DNA of 64,000 bases from Planctomycetota bacterium (GTDB lineage: Bacteria; Planctomycetota; Brocadiia; Brocadiales; Brocadiaceae), in the NCBI GenBank assembly GCA_016873165.1, contig VGXV01000001.1, positions 1 through 64,000 on the forward strand, written 5' to 3'. The notes under the pieces were generated by a model. The model had not been told where the DNA came from. It made no database searches and saw only the letters and a program-made list of their open reading frames with translations. Shown here one piece after another: positions 43,501 to 52,728 of the stretch (positions are counted from its first letter, which is position 1; every line of letters starts with the position of its first letter). A program made the translations under genes and the position numbers.

Positions 43501-44138
43501 GGCCGGTCAGGAGAAAGCCCTCTCTGTCGGTGAGCAATAACTACGTCATCATTTATCATTGCGCGCATGTCATCAAAACTCAACTCTTCGATTTTCTGAA
43601 CTTCATGAGAGGTTCTAAAACCATCGAAGAAATGAACAAATGGAATTCTTGATTCGAGGGTCGCCGCCTGAGCTATGAGGGCAAAATCCATGGATTCCTG
43701 AACATTTTGAGAACATAACATCGCAAACCCTGTCGCCCGTGCAGCCATAACATCGGAATGGTCGCCAAATATTGATAATCCCTGACATGCCAATGAACGA
43801 GCCGTTATGTGAAAAACGGTAGGCGTCAGTTCTCCCGCTATTTTATACATATTCGGCAGGATAAGTAAGAGTCCCTGAGAAGCGGAAATAGTCGTAGCCA
43901 ATGCCCCTGTTGTTAAAGATCCATGCACAGCGCCAGCAACACCTGCTTCTGATTGCATCTCGCTGACTTTGGGAACTGTGCCCCATATGTTTACTTGTCC
44001 CTTCGCCGACTTAGCATCACAAATTTCAGCAATTGGTGAAGAAGGGGTTATTGGATAGATTGTAATTATTTCATTTGTAGCATGTACTACATGCGCACAT
44101 GCGGTACAACCATCGACTGTTACTGTCCTACGATTCAT
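40560..44138 (-). CDS. nifJ: Pyruvate:ferredoxin (flavodoxin) oxidoreductase
   Basis: A single-chain 1192-residue enzyme that links pyruvate and acetyl-CoA + CO2 to ferredoxin. Domain order is full: domain I (TVDGCTACAHVVHATNEIIT, IYPITPSSPIAEICD), the transketolase-like domain II (VVMGSAGETIANTIKALNKS), the gamma domain (FYGLGSDGTVGANKNTIKII), two 4Fe-4S motifs (CIQCGQCSFVCPHASI and CTGCASCVFNCPGQ), and the TPP domain (GGDGWGYDIGYSGVDHVLAS, NTGGQMSKATPLGAVAQFAA) with the CVGCGETPY cluster Cys. In an anammox-type bacterium it would serve CO2 fixation by acetyl-CoA reductive carboxylation. Confidence 0.96.
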   Translation of the reverse strand: MNRRTVTVDGCTACAHVVHATNEIITIYPITPSSPIAEICDAKSAKGQVNIWGTVPKVSEMQSEAGVAGAVHGSLTTGALATTISASQGLLLILPNMYKIAGELTPTVFHITARSLACQGLSIFGDHSDVMAARATGFAMLCSQNVQESMDFALIAQAATLESRIPFVHFFDGFRTSHEVQKIEELSFDDMRAMINDDVVIAHRQRGLSPDRPAIRGTSQNPDVYFQGRETVNKYYSATPSVVQKAMDKFAGVVGRKYKLFDYYGAPDAENIIVVMGSAGETIANTIKALNKSGKKLGLVQVRLFRPFDIDAFVKTLPATVKFITVLDRTKEPGSIGEPLYLDVRTALGEAMEKGTVTFKEYPKIVGGRYGLGSKDFTPAMVKAVYDNISQKTPKNHFTVGINDDVCKTSLEYDEHFNVDESHEYRALFYGLGSDGTVGANKNTIKIIGDETENYSQAYFVYDSKKAGATTVSHLRFGKDRINKPYLITKANFIACHNPAFPEKIDMLSNAEQGATFLLTTSHGKNEVWDTLPMEVQEQLIKKKMKFYIIDAISLAEEIGLGARINMIMQTAFFVISGIIPKDTAIEAIKKEIKKTYDKKGEDVVKLNYEAVDKALQNIVEVRVPDKATSKVRRINPIPKNAPEFVRNVTATLLENKGDSLPVSAIPADGTWPTGTTQYEKRNIGVHIPEWEPDACIQCGQCSFVCPHASIRIKAYDPSLLKNAPSAFKSIDATGKDLQGLKFTVQVAPEDCTGCASCVFNCPGQKKDADGNKIPDVKAINMKLQEPLRCLEAENYEFFLNLPETDPSRYSVSNVKGSQFVKPLFEYSGACVGCGETPYIKLLTQLFGDRLLIANATGCSSIYGGNLPTTPYTKRGDGRGPAWSNSLFEDTAEFGLGMRQTVDSFYKQAVELTIKFSKKDAYAGSKELFDSLVNADQSTQETIEEQRKRVEKLKQTLKNDISPEAKHLLSLADYLVKKSVWSVGGDGWGYDIGYSGVDHVLASGENIKLLILDTEVYSNTGGQMSKATPLGAVAQFAAGGKRTPKKNIGMIMSTYGNVYIAQVAFGANQAQTLKAFLEADAYNGPALIVAYSTCIAHGMDMSKGIEAQKKAVACGYWPLYRYNPDLEAEGKNPLVINSKDPSIPFEEYAYRENRYKALRASNPEAASKLMKRAEADIQRRWKILKHMAEWKP

Positions 44139-44678
44139 TCCTTTCTCCTTGCAGATATATTTATTTCCAGTTACTCAATACTTCACTGAAGTTAAAAAAG
44201 CTTCATTACCACAAAGCAGATAAAAACTTAATGTCGTGCTTACTTTTATAATAATAAAAAGAAAATAATTTTACACGCAAAAACCGGATTTTTTATAAAT
44301 TAATACTACTATGGCGCAACAAACCTGTAAACGAAGATAACCTATTTAAACCATTCGAGACTATGGCTGAAATCATCTCGAAACAAAAAAAGCCACACAA
44401 CGATTATTATTTTTCATTGTGCGGCCTATAACTTAACAGACGATATAAATATCACCCCTCTCGTTTCTGCCTCAACGTATAGTTTCGTATGCATAATATA
44501 TAAAAAATCAATGAAGTCAAGGCAAAAAAGTTACAAATACAAACATCTTCATACAAAAAATGCAATTTTACAAATCATAAGGCACACATTAATCACTATT
44601 TTCAAAAATCATTGTACAATGATCGATACCAGCTTTGTTAAATATTTCACTATTTCACGCCCGATTGACAAATATATA
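44139..44678. other. Gene-free stretch between nifJ and parA
   Basis: 540 bp, AT-rich. It includes the nifJ upstream region on the left and a hairpin terminator (44384-44425). An open frame on the plus strand antisense to parA runs through the right part and is not accepted. I see no RNA gene. Confidence 0.4.
44384..44425 (-). terminator. Rho-independent terminator on the minus strand
   Basis: Read on the minus strand, GCCGCACAATG pairs with CGTTGTGTGGC across an AT-rich loop and is followed by a T-run. It lies about 250 bp past the parA stop and is the likely end of that transcript. Confidence 0.65.
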
Positions 44679-45464
44679 TCATTCAGGTATATCTTTTTTC
44701 ATGGTTTTTTCCAATTCGAGCACTTCTTTTGCCAAATCTATATAATCTTTTGCGCCGGAACTATCCGGAGCATACAGCGTAATGGGTTTTGCAGAAATCG
44801 GACATTCTGCCAAACGTACGTTCTCACGAATTATTGTATTAAAAACCTTCTCGTGAAAACGCTCCTTAACTTGTTTATACACCTCATTGCTCAGGTTCGT
44901 CCTGCTATCAAATCTGCATGCAATAATTCCGGTGACTTCCAGTTTATGATTCAGCCGTTCCTTTACTACTTGCACTGTGTTTACAAGTGTTACGAGTCCA
45001 TTCAATGCCAGCACTTTCGTCTCTAAAGGAATAAACACTTCTTTCACAAAAGTAAGCGCATTTATCGTTATCAAACCCAATGATGGCGGACAATCCAGCA
45101 AAATATAATCATAATTATTCGCAACAGGAGAAATTCTTTTCCGTAATATAAGATCGCGTTCCTTTTCATTTGCTAAAATTCTTTCCACGCCTGCCAATGC
45201 AACATTCGAAGGCGCAAGAGTAAGATTTTTAACACAGGTCTCCTTGAGTATCTCTTCAAAATAGACCTCTTCCAGAAAAACATTGTACATGGATTTTTCC
45301 AGTGAATGTATATCTAATCCAAACCATGAACTCATGTTTCCCTGGGGATCCAAATCAACCACTAATACCTTCTTTCCCATATCTGAAAGACAGGCTCCCA
45401 GATTTACTGTTGTCGTTGTTTTGGCAACCCCGCCCTTTTGATTTGTCAGCGCAATGCTACGCAT
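44679..45464 (-). CDS. ParA/Soj-family partition ATPase
   Basis: A 261-residue Walker-type ATPase with the deviant Walker A KGGVAKTTTTVNLGACL, the switch I region DLDPQGNMSSWFGLD and the Walker B YDILLDCPPSLGLITINAL, with the conserved proline pair. This is the chromosomal ParA/Soj branch. There is no parB or parS-like palindrome next to it, so it may position another cargo or work with a ParB elsewhere. Confidence 0.88.
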   Translation of the reverse strand: MRSIALTNQKGGVAKTTTTVNLGACLSDMGKKVLVVDLDPQGNMSSWFGLDIHSLEKSMYNVFLEEVYFEEILKETCVKNLTLAPSNVALAGVERILANEKERDLILRKRISPVANNYDYILLDCPPSLGLITINALTFVKEVFIPLETKVLALNGLVTLVNTVQVVKERLNHKLEVTGIIACRFDSRTNLSNEVYKQVKERFHEKVFNTIIRENVRLAECPISAKPITLYAPDSSGAKDYIDLAKEVLELEKTMKKDIPE

Positions 45465-45697
45465 TTTTTCAGTCTAAAATATTTTCATAATACAAAACCA
45501 ATCTGAATAAAAATAGCACAATGAATACCCATAATCAAAACAAAAAACTTTCTCCATTGATTTTACCCAATCTTTTCCTGCTCTCTGGTTTTATTACAAG
45601 TTAGTCATTGACACTACTTTTTTTGCCTGATATAGTAGTCGTGTTTTATTGTTTTCGCCTTAATTTGTATATTTAGAATTTTTAGGATTATTTTTTT

Positions 45698-47467
45698 ATG
45701 AATAAGATCCGGGAAGACAGCACAGTAAAAGAAATAGCAGAAAAATTTCCGGTCACCCGAAAGATATTTGACACCTATGGAATAATGTGCGGAGGTGATT
45801 CGCTTCCCAATAAGCCTATTTCTTTTTTTGCCAAGATGCACAACGTTAATCCAGCAATATTAATTGAAGACCTTCAAAAACTTATCGATGGCAAAGAAGT
45901 AGAAAATGATGAAGTATCGTTAATTAAACCGCAAACAGAACATATCTATGAATTTTTTATAAAGACATCAATTATTATTGTGCTGACTACCGGTTGTCTG
46001 TACGGGGCTTCAATGCTGGCGTATATGGCTTACAAAAGATCGTTCCTTTCTGTTCCCTGGGTCTTATTAGAAACACACGGAGACACACAGGTCTATGGAT
46101 GGGTGGGGTTATTTATAATGGGAATTTCTTTCTTTGCGTTACCCAGGTTCTGGAATTCTATTTTATACTGCACTCAGCTTGCATATAAGTCATTTTTCCT
46201 TATGGTGGCAGGAATTACCTTATCTTTTGTTTTTAAAACACTTTCCTATTATTCAGGAGTATTTATCTTAAGGATACCTGTATTTATCGGATTGTCTCTT
46301 CAAGCGGCTTCTATCGCTATTTTTATTTATGTGCTCTGCAGAACATACTTTTCATCTGAAAAACGAGACTACGAAGTATACGAAGGTTTTATATTATCCA
46401 GTTTTCTCTGGTTTTTCTTTCAGGCATTTGCATTTGCCGTCCTCAATTTTCATTACTGTATAGTAAATAATTCAGAAATTCCCGAATATTTTAAAGACCC
46501 TATCCGGCACATTCAAATCGTGGGGTTTTCCTGTCTGGTAATAATTGGCATTTTTACTAAAACGCTTCCCATATTTCTTGGCATACAAGTTCCCAATAAA
46601 AAAAATAGCGCTTATGTGTTGTATCTGCTGAATTTCTCAATAGCATTACGAGTCATCTCCGAATTTTACACGGGCTATACCCATAGTTTTTACGGTTTCT
46701 TTACCGCAATATCCTGCATTTCCGGTCTTTTGGAAGCTTTCGGTATTTTCCTGTTTATCTATAATTTAAACTTATTCGACAAACGGAAGCTTGTTCAGAG
46801 TAAGGTTAAAATTCCAACCGGATTCAGAAAATACATACGCGCGGCATTATTCTGGTTATTTGTTTCTGAAACCTCGTTTTTAACCTTTACTATTTATGAA
46901 ACATTGGCAGGAGAGGAAGTTTCTCATGCCTTTTTCGGCGCATACCGGCATGCGATTTTTGTGGGATTCATCAGTATGATGATTATCGGATGTGCTTCTA
47001 AAATGATTCCGTTAAGCAAAGGAGTAAAACTCTATAGCCAAAAACTGCTAAACGTAACTTTTTTTCTCATTATGCTGGGATGCATTTTCAGGGTTGTCAC
47101 GCAACCGGTCTCATTCCATCTTAACCCGCAATTTTATTCCATGCTGGGGGTCAGCGGTTTTATAGAATATGCCGCAATTTTCTTTTTCAGCATCAATGTA
47201 TGGAGAACACTGAAATCGGAACGAGAGGAAAGCGCCGAACAAATAATTTCGGCATCCGCCGCCACGAATGTCTACCAATTAATCAAACAATACCCACAAA
47301 CATTAGACATTTTAATTGGATACGGCTTCAAACAGTTAAGAAATCCCGTATTAAGAAATACGCTGGCAAGAACAATTAGTTTGGGGCAAGCAGTTCAAAT
47401 TGTGCCGGTTAATCTTGAAGATTTGTTAAAGGATCTAAATGACTCAATGAAGTCAGGGATAAAATAA
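45698..47467 (+). CDS. NnrS-family membrane protein between two DUF1858-like domains
   Basis: Residues 1-65 resemble the DUF1858/ScdA-N fold: VKEIAEKFPVTRKIFDTYGI then MCGGDSLPN, with Cys in the usual spot. Residues 85-500 are a polytopic membrane domain of about twelve helices with the NnrS signature ETHGDTQVYGWVGLFIMGIS then FFALPRFWNS, a second SVHFRH-like RHIQIVGFSCLVIIGIF, and RHAIFVGFISMMIIGCASKM. Residues 515-580 look like a second DUF1858-like domain (TNVYQLIKQYPQTLDILIGY) without the Cys. NnrS proteins relate to NO handling and haem-copper. Confidence 0.78.
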   Translation: MNKIREDSTVKEIAEKFPVTRKIFDTYGIMCGGDSLPNKPISFFAKMHNVNPAILIEDLQKLIDGKEVENDEVSLIKPQTEHIYEFFIKTSIIIVLTTGCLYGASMLAYMAYKRSFLSVPWVLLETHGDTQVYGWVGLFIMGISFFALPRFWNSILYCTQLAYKSFFLMVAGITLSFVFKTLSYYSGVFILRIPVFIGLSLQAASIAIFIYVLCRTYFSSEKRDYEVYEGFILSSFLWFFFQAFAFAVLNFHYCIVNNSEIPEYFKDPIRHIQIVGFSCLVIIGIFTKTLPIFLGIQVPNKKNSAYVLYLLNFSIALRVISEFYTGYTHSFYGFFTAISCISGLLEAFGIFLFIYNLNLFDKRKLVQSKVKIPTGFRKYIRAALFWLFVSETSFLTFTIYETLAGEEVSHAFFGAYRHAIFVGFISMMIIGCASKMIPLSKGVKLYSQKLLNVTFFLIMLGCIFRVVTQPVSFHLNPQFYSMLGVSGFIEYAAIFFFSINVWRTLKSEREESAEQIISASAATNVYQLIKQYPQTLDILIGYGFKQLRNPVLRNTLARTISLGQAVQIVPVNLEDLLKDLNDSMKSGIK

Positions 47468-47469
47468 GA

Positions 47470-48036
47470 TCATCTTTCTAACAACGCGGGACTTGCTTTT
47501 ACCATATATTTTATACCGGAAACCACCGTTATAATCACCGTCAGCCATAACATTGCAACGATTATATTTCTTATACTTCCCACATGTTGCAAATAAGCGG
47601 AAAAAAGTAACATCAAACTGATTGTCAATGCCTGGATAAACATTTTGGCTTTCCCCCACATTGTAGCGCCGAATTCAATACCTCTTGCTTCCGAGTAGCT
47701 CCTTATACTGCTGACAAAAAATTCTCTGGCGACAATCACAACTACCATCCAGGGCGGGATATTTTCATGCCCATGTTTTATTAATAAGATAAAACCGCCA
47801 CAGACAATAATTTTATCCACAAAGGGATCTGCAATGCGTCCAAAATCGGTCAAAAGACCTTTCTTCCGCGCCAAATAGCCATCTAACCAATCTGTTAATG
47901 ATGCCACTAAAAATGATAAAAGGGATATTGTGTAACAATGATATGACAAGAAAATAAAAAATATAATCGCTAACAACAACCGGAACATCGTCAGGCTGTT
48001 CGGCAGGTTAAACATGGTAGACTTATGGAAGCTCAT
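47470..48036 (-). CDS. pgsA: CDP-diacylglycerol-glycerol-3-phosphate 3-phosphatidyltransferase
   Basis: PgsA makes phosphatidylglycerol phosphate, the first committed step to phosphatidylglycerol. The 188-residue membrane protein has four to five helices and the full CDP-alcohol phosphatase motif: DWLDGYLARKKGLLTDFGRI then ADPFVDKI, that is D-x2-DG-x2-AR-x8-G-x3-D-x3-D. It is convergent with the NnrS gene, two bases apart, and is the last gene of the long minus-strand housekeeping run. Confidence 0.93.
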   Translation of the reverse strand: MSFHKSTMFNLPNSLTMFRLLLAIIFFIFLSYHCYTISLLSFLVASLTDWLDGYLARKKGLLTDFGRIADPFVDKIIVCGGFILLIKHGHENIPPWMVVVIVAREFFVSSIRSYSEARGIEFGATMWGKAKMFIQALTISLMLLFSAYLQHVGSIRNIIVAMLWLTVIITVVSGIKYMVKASPALLER

Positions 48037-48085
48037 AATGAATAACTCACTCTTATATAAAATTATTTTTTGTTATTAAAAATAA

Positions 48086-49402
48086 TCACGCCACTAAATC
48101 ATAGCCGGTTACACCGGTTATAACAACCTCTCCTATTTCACCCACGTTTATTTGAGCGTTTTTAATAAATACTTTTCCATCCACTTCAGGCGCATCTCCG
48201 TACGTCCTCCCTGTTAATTCTCCGGTAACCGCATTCTTTTCATCGATAATCACGGAAATTTTCTTTCCGATGAGATTTTTGTTGTTTTCCCAGACAATAT
48301 CGCGCTGCGCCAGCATTATTTCTTTTACCCGTTGTTCTTTTACTTTTTTGTTTATCTGTTTTTTAAACTGAGCGGCAGGTGTGTTTTCTTCTTTAGAATA
48401 TGCAAATGCCCCAAGTTTTTCAAACCTGGTTTTTTTTACAAATTCCAATAATTCCTGAAACTGTTCGTCTGTTTCTCCCGGAAAACCAGCAATTACTGAA
48501 GTCCTTAGGATTACAGATGGCATTAATTTTCTTAAATTATTTATGAGCGCATCAATACTTTTACGGGAACCTCTTCTTCCCATTCTTTCAAGGATAGCAT
48601 CATTACTATGTTGTATCGGCACATCGACATATTTGCATATTTTGTCCAGTGCATTCATCGTCCTGATTAATTCCGGATAAAAATGTCCGGGATGTGTATA
48701 TAACAATCGTATCCACTGAACACCTTCAATCTCAGCAATTTTTTCCAGTAATATATGCAACATCTGTTTCCCATACACGTCTACACCATATGAAGTGGTA
48801 TCCTGCGAAATAATATTAATTTCCTTTACCCCTTCAACAGCCATTTGCCTGGCTTCTTCAACAATATTCTCAATAGTTCTGCTCATAAAATTTCCGCGTA
48901 TGCCCGGAATGGCACAATAGGTGCATCTGTTATCACAACCGTCTGAAATTCTCAAATATGAATAATGTTTTGGGGTAAGTCTGATTCTGTTTCTCCAATC
49001 ATCGCCATGATAAAAATTATTGTCATCGTGTTTCTTTTTCTTATGTCCACCCGTTAGAGTAGTTATTTTTTCAAAGTCTTTTAACCCGACAACATCATCT
49101 ATTTCAGGAATATCGCTTTTCAATTCAATAGAATAACGTTGTGCCAGACAGCCAGTCACAATCAGTTTTTTGCATCGTGCGTTTTCTTTAAGCTTTGCCA
49201 TTTTGAAAATCATATCAATCGATTCCTTTTTTGAATCGTCAATAAAACCGCAGGTATTTACAACAAGAACCTCCGCATCTTCGGGATATTGGCATATAGT
49301 GCTTCCGCCAGCCGCAATTCTGCCCAGCATTTCCTCCGCATCCACCAAATTTTTAGTGCAACCTAAATTAATTAATGCCACCGTTTTTGATTTATTATTC
49401 AT
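48086..49402 (-). CDS. rimO: Ribosomal protein S12 methylthiotransferase
   Basis: RimO adds a methylthio group to Asp89 of ribosomal protein S12. The 438-residue radical SAM enzyme has the UPF0004 domain (VALINLGCTKNLVDAEEMLG, VVNTCGFIDDSKKESID), the cluster motif RISDGCDNRCTYCAIPGIRG, then VKEINIISQDTTSYGVDVYG, the RimO-type VDVPIQHSNDAILERMGRRG, and a C-terminal TRAM domain. It overlaps ftsK by 8 bp. Confidence 0.95.
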   Translation of the reverse strand: MNNKSKTVALINLGCTKNLVDAEEMLGRIAAGGSTICQYPEDAEVLVVNTCGFIDDSKKESIDMIFKMAKLKENARCKKLIVTGCLAQRYSIELKSDIPEIDDVVGLKDFEKITTLTGGHKKKKHDDNNFYHGDDWRNRIRLTPKHYSYLRISDGCDNRCTYCAIPGIRGNFMSRTIENIVEEARQMAVEGVKEINIISQDTTSYGVDVYGKQMLHILLEKIAEIEGVQWIRLLYTHPGHFYPELIRTMNALDKICKYVDVPIQHSNDAILERMGRRGSRKSIDALINNLRKLMPSVILRTSVIAGFPGETDEQFQELLEFVKKTRFEKLGAFAYSKEENTPAAQFKKQINKKVKEQRVKEIMLAQRDIVWENNKNLIGKKISVIIDEKNAVTGELTGRTYGDAPEVDGKVFIKNAQINVGEIGEVVITGVTGYDLVA

Positions 49403-51653
49403 ATTTATCTTCTTCTCTGTCCTCGGAAGATACTTGCGAATCCCATTCTTCCAAAGTTATAAACACTTCTCTTGCCTGACTCCCTTTATATTCACCGACA
49501 ATTCCAGCCTCTGCCATAAGCTCTATCAGTCGTGCCGCACGAGAATATCCGATTTCCAATCTCCTTTGCAAAAGAGATACAGAGCCTCTTTGCGTTTCTA
49601 ATACAATTCTCACTGCTTCATTAAATAACGAGTCTTTGCCTCCATTTTCATTATCCGACACATCTTTCCATTTTTTTAGTTCTTTGTTAAATTTTGGTTC
49701 GGCACACTTTTTAAGATAGTCAACGACATTTTTAACGTCTTCTTCACTCACATATGCTCCCTGAACACGAACTAATTTTGAAGTTCCCGGTGGCGAAAAG
49801 AGCATGTCGCCGCTTCCCAAAAGCTTTTCGGCGCCATTTTGATCTAATATGGTCCTGGAATCAACTTTTGAAGCCACATAAAATGATATCCTTGAAGGAA
49901 GATTTGATTTAATCAGCCCTGTAATAACATCCACAGAAGGTCTTTGTGTGGCAAGGATAAGATGTATTCCAACAGCACGCGATTTCTGTGAAAGGCGTAT
50001 CACTGAAGATTCCACCTCTTTTGACGCAACCATCATTAAATCTGCCAATTCATCTACGACAATAACAATATGAGGAAGATGAATAGGAACATCATCTAAT
50101 TTAACATCTTCTTCAACATCTAATCGTCTTTTTATTTCTGATGAGGATAACTTGTTGTATCCGTTAATATTCTTAACGCCAACACTGGCAAGCAGTGCAT
50201 ATCGTTCTTCCATCTTATTCACCGCCCACTCAAGAACCGCCGCAGCCTTTTTCATATCAGTCACAACAGGGCTTATAAGATGCGGTATTTCTGAAAATAA
50301 TGAAAATTCTACCATTTTAGGATCAACCAGCAGTAGTTGAACATCGGTGGGAAATCGGGTATACAGAATACTTAAAATTATGGAATTCAGGCATATTGAT
50401 TTTCCCGATCCTGTCGTGCCGGCTATGAGTAAATGAGGCATTGCCGCCAAATCTGCAATAAGGGGTTTACCCGCAACATCTTTGCCTATTAAAAGCGGAA
50501 TAGCCATCTTTTTTTTCATTTCTTCAGAAGTTTCCAGCAATTCCCTTAACGATACCATCTTTCTCTGCGCATTCGGAACTTCAATGCCAATAGAAGACTT
50601 TCCTTCCAATGGCGCAACGATCCTTACGCTCGGCGCCTTCAAAGCGATTGCAAGGTCGTCAGAGAGTCCTATCACCTTTCCGACTTTTGTGCCGGGAGCC
50701 AGTTCAATTTCATACATTGTAACAACAGGTCCTCTCTGTATATCAACAATTTCAGAATTTACATTAAATTGCACGAGAGTGTCACGTAATACATGAGATC
50801 CCTGGGTAATTTGATCCAAATCATCCTTATAATGCCTTTCGGCAGGTTTTGTCAGAAACTCAATGGAAGGTAATCTGTAATAACCTTCATCTTCTTTTTT
50901 TACAGGAGTATTGCTCTCTGTTTCATCGTTTTCTTTATATGCTTCATCATCATCTGCCTCACTTATGTTAGCACGTTTATATTCCTGATGCTCCGATTCA
51001 TTCTTTTCTTCCTTCGTTATCTCCATAACATTTTCAAAATTTTTCTCAACTTTTTTTGATGATACTGTTACGGGAGAATTCTTATTCTTCCCCTTCTGCA
51101 AGGATGGATTCTTTTCATTTTCGTGTTTTGTTTTTGAGGAATGTATGAACGGGGAAAAAGGGGTTCGATTTATCAAAAGCATTATAGAAATTGCCATACC
51201 GGATGCTAACACAACAATAGTGCCCGTAACGTTAAAGTAAGTGCACAATCTTGATGTTATTACAAGACCGAACATCCCCCCCAAATTCATGGATAAAAAA
51301 GATTGTTTATACGTATATACCGCGATTGTCACTAATGGCGATACCGTAAAAAGCAAAAGAAACGCCCCCAACAATTTTACAAATAAATATTTTATCGTTC
51401 CGGTGAAAAGATATTGTATGCCAAACCATCCCAAAATAATCACCATTACATATGACGTCTTGCCCAGTATTTCCATTGCGTAACCAGATATCTGAGCGCC
51501 AACTAAACCACAGATATTTGCAATTGGAATATTAGGAGGATAGTCAGCAAACGGCGGGTCATTATGGGAATAACTAAGAAAACTTAATAAGATGAATAAC
51601 GTCGAGGCTAAAAAGGAAATCGCAATGATGCGATGCAAGCAGATAGAAAGCAT
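49395..51653 (-). CDS. ftsK: DNA translocase FtsK/SpoIIIE
   Basis: FtsK pumps DNA at the division septum and coordinates dimer resolution. Four N-terminal membrane helices (residues 8-175) are followed by a charged linker (about 180-270). The motor has FNVNSEIVDIQRGPVVTMYE, the Walker A LLIAGTTGSGKSICLNSII near residue 415 and IVIVVDELADLMMV. The C-terminal gamma winged helix (about 690-745, RGSVSLLQRRLEIGYSRAAR) would read KOPS-like sequences. The 752 residues are complete. It lies upstream of rimO and downstream of dut. Confidence 0.95.
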   Translation of the reverse strand: MLSICLHRIIAISFLASTLFILLSFLSYSHNDPPFADYPPNIPIANICGLVGAQISGYAMEILGKTSYVMVIILGWFGIQYLFTGTIKYLFVKLLGAFLLLFTVSPLVTIAVYTYKQSFLSMNLGGMFGLVITSRLCTYFNVTGTIVVLASGMAISIMLLINRTPFSPFIHSSKTKHENEKNPSLQKGKNKNSPVTVSSKKVEKNFENVMEITKEEKNESEHQEYKRANISEADDDEAYKENDETESNTPVKKEDEGYYRLPSIEFLTKPAERHYKDDLDQITQGSHVLRDTLVQFNVNSEIVDIQRGPVVTMYEIELAPGTKVGKVIGLSDDLAIALKAPSVRIVAPLEGKSSIGIEVPNAQRKMVSLRELLETSEEMKKKMAIPLLIGKDVAGKPLIADLAAMPHLLIAGTTGSGKSICLNSIILSILYTRFPTDVQLLLVDPKMVEFSLFSEIPHLISPVVTDMKKAAAVLEWAVNKMEERYALLASVGVKNINGYNKLSSSEIKRRLDVEEDVKLDDVPIHLPHIVIVVDELADLMMVASKEVESSVIRLSQKSRAVGIHLILATQRPSVDVITGLIKSNLPSRISFYVASKVDSRTILDQNGAEKLLGSGDMLFSPPGTSKLVRVQGAYVSEEDVKNVVDYLKKCAEPKFNKELKKWKDVSDNENGGKDSLFNEAVRIVLETQRGSVSLLQRRLEIGYSRAARLIELMAEAGIVGEYKGSQAREVFITLEEWDSQVSSEDREEDKYE

Positions 51654-51728
51654 TGTATTACCATGATTATTATTTTTTGATATCTGATAATTCAGGAAAT
51701 TCTTTCATTACTAAAAATGTCTCAAAGA

Positions 51729-52178
51729 CTAATGCCCCGTATGGCCGAAACCCCCTTCACCACGACATGATTCTTCTAACTGGTTGACTACTACCAACTC
51801 AGCTCTCACTACAGGTTGAATTACCATCTGAGCAATCCGTAAACCGCGTTTTACAATAAACTGCTCTTTTCCAAAATTACACAATATGATTCCTACTTCA
51901 CCACGGTAATCACTATCTATTGTGCCGGGAGTATTTAAAAGCGTCAGACCATGTTTCAATGCCAAACCGCTTCTTGGTCTTACTTGCGCCTCGTATCCAA
52001 AAGGTATTTCAATATATAACCCGGTAGGAACAAGTTTAATTTCGTTATGCTTTAATATTACATCATTTTCCACCGCGGCGTAAAGATCCATGCCGCTTGC
52101 AGCGTCACTCATGTATTGAGGCAATGGCAAATCATCTGTTCCTTCTTTTTTCTTTATTTTTACCTTGACCGTTTTCAT
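51729..52178 (-). CDS. dut: dUTP diphosphatase
   Basis: Trimeric dUTPase, which hydrolyses dUTP to dUMP to keep uracil out of DNA and supply thymidylate synthesis. The five motifs are present in 149 residues: [52 protein letters not shown], and the C-terminal arm [13 protein letters not shown] (GGFGxTG). It overlaps the coaC stop and is part of the minus-strand run. Confidence 0.95.
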   Translation of the reverse strand: MKTVKVKIKKKEGTDDLPLPQYMSDAASGMDLYAAVENDVILKHNEIKLVPTGLYIEIPFGYEAQVRPRSGLALKHGLTLLNTPGTIDSDYRGEVGIILCNFGKEQFIVKRGLRIAQMVIQPVVRAELVVVNQLEESCRGEGGFGHTGH

Positions 52179-52726
52179 AGTTTTTTATTTTTTCCCAGTG
52201 TTTCTGATATTACAGAAACAATTACTTCGTTCGAAGCAAGCCTCCCCTTCCCAATTTTCCCTGTACACAATCTCCCTTCTTCGGGTTCAATTATTACGTA
52301 ACCGTAATCCTTTAATTTTTTAATATTCTGCTGTACTATCGGGTTTGAATACATGCTGTCATTCATTGCCGGAGCAATAATCACGGGAACTTTCGCAGCC
52401 ATAACGGTACAGGTTAAGGCGTCATCTGATATTCCCGAAGCTACTTTTCCTATAAAATTCGCGGTAGCCGGCGCTATTACTATTAAATCCGCTTTTTCCG
52501 CCAAAGACACATGATTCGGATCATAATTTTCATTTTCAACAAATAGATCTGTAATAACTCTGTTATGGGAAATAGAGCTAAAAGTTACCGGATGAACAAA
52601 ACGTTGCGCATTTGCCGTCATTATCACCAGCACGCTATTGCCTTTTTTAACCAGACCCGATACGATTTCAACAGCCTTGTAAACAGCTATACTGCCAGTT
52701 ACCCCAACAACAATACATTTCTGCAT
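52175..52726 (-). CDS. coaC: Phosphopantothenoylcysteine decarboxylase domain (CoaC) alone
   Basis: A flavoprotein decarboxylase of coenzyme A synthesis. The 183 residues cover only the CoaC half ([80 protein letters not shown]). The CoaB synthetase half usually fused to it in bacteria is missing and not encoded next door, so CoaB must be separate. It lies directly after gmk, in a position where many genomes have coaBC. Confidence 0.9.
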   Translation of the reverse strand: MQKCIVVGVTGSIAVYKAVEIVSGLVKKGNSVLVIMTANAQRFVHPVTFSSISHNRVITDLFVENENYDPNHVSLAEKADLIVIAPATANFIGKVASGISDDALTCTVMAAKVPVIIAPAMNDSMYSNPIVQQNIKKLKDYGYVIIEPEEGRLCTGKIGKGRLASNEVIVSVISETLGKNKKL

Positions 52727-52728
52727 AA

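Noticed and set aside
44511-45026. 171-codon plus-strand frame near parA
   Set aside because: Most of it is antisense to parA; no ribosome site and no recognisable domain.
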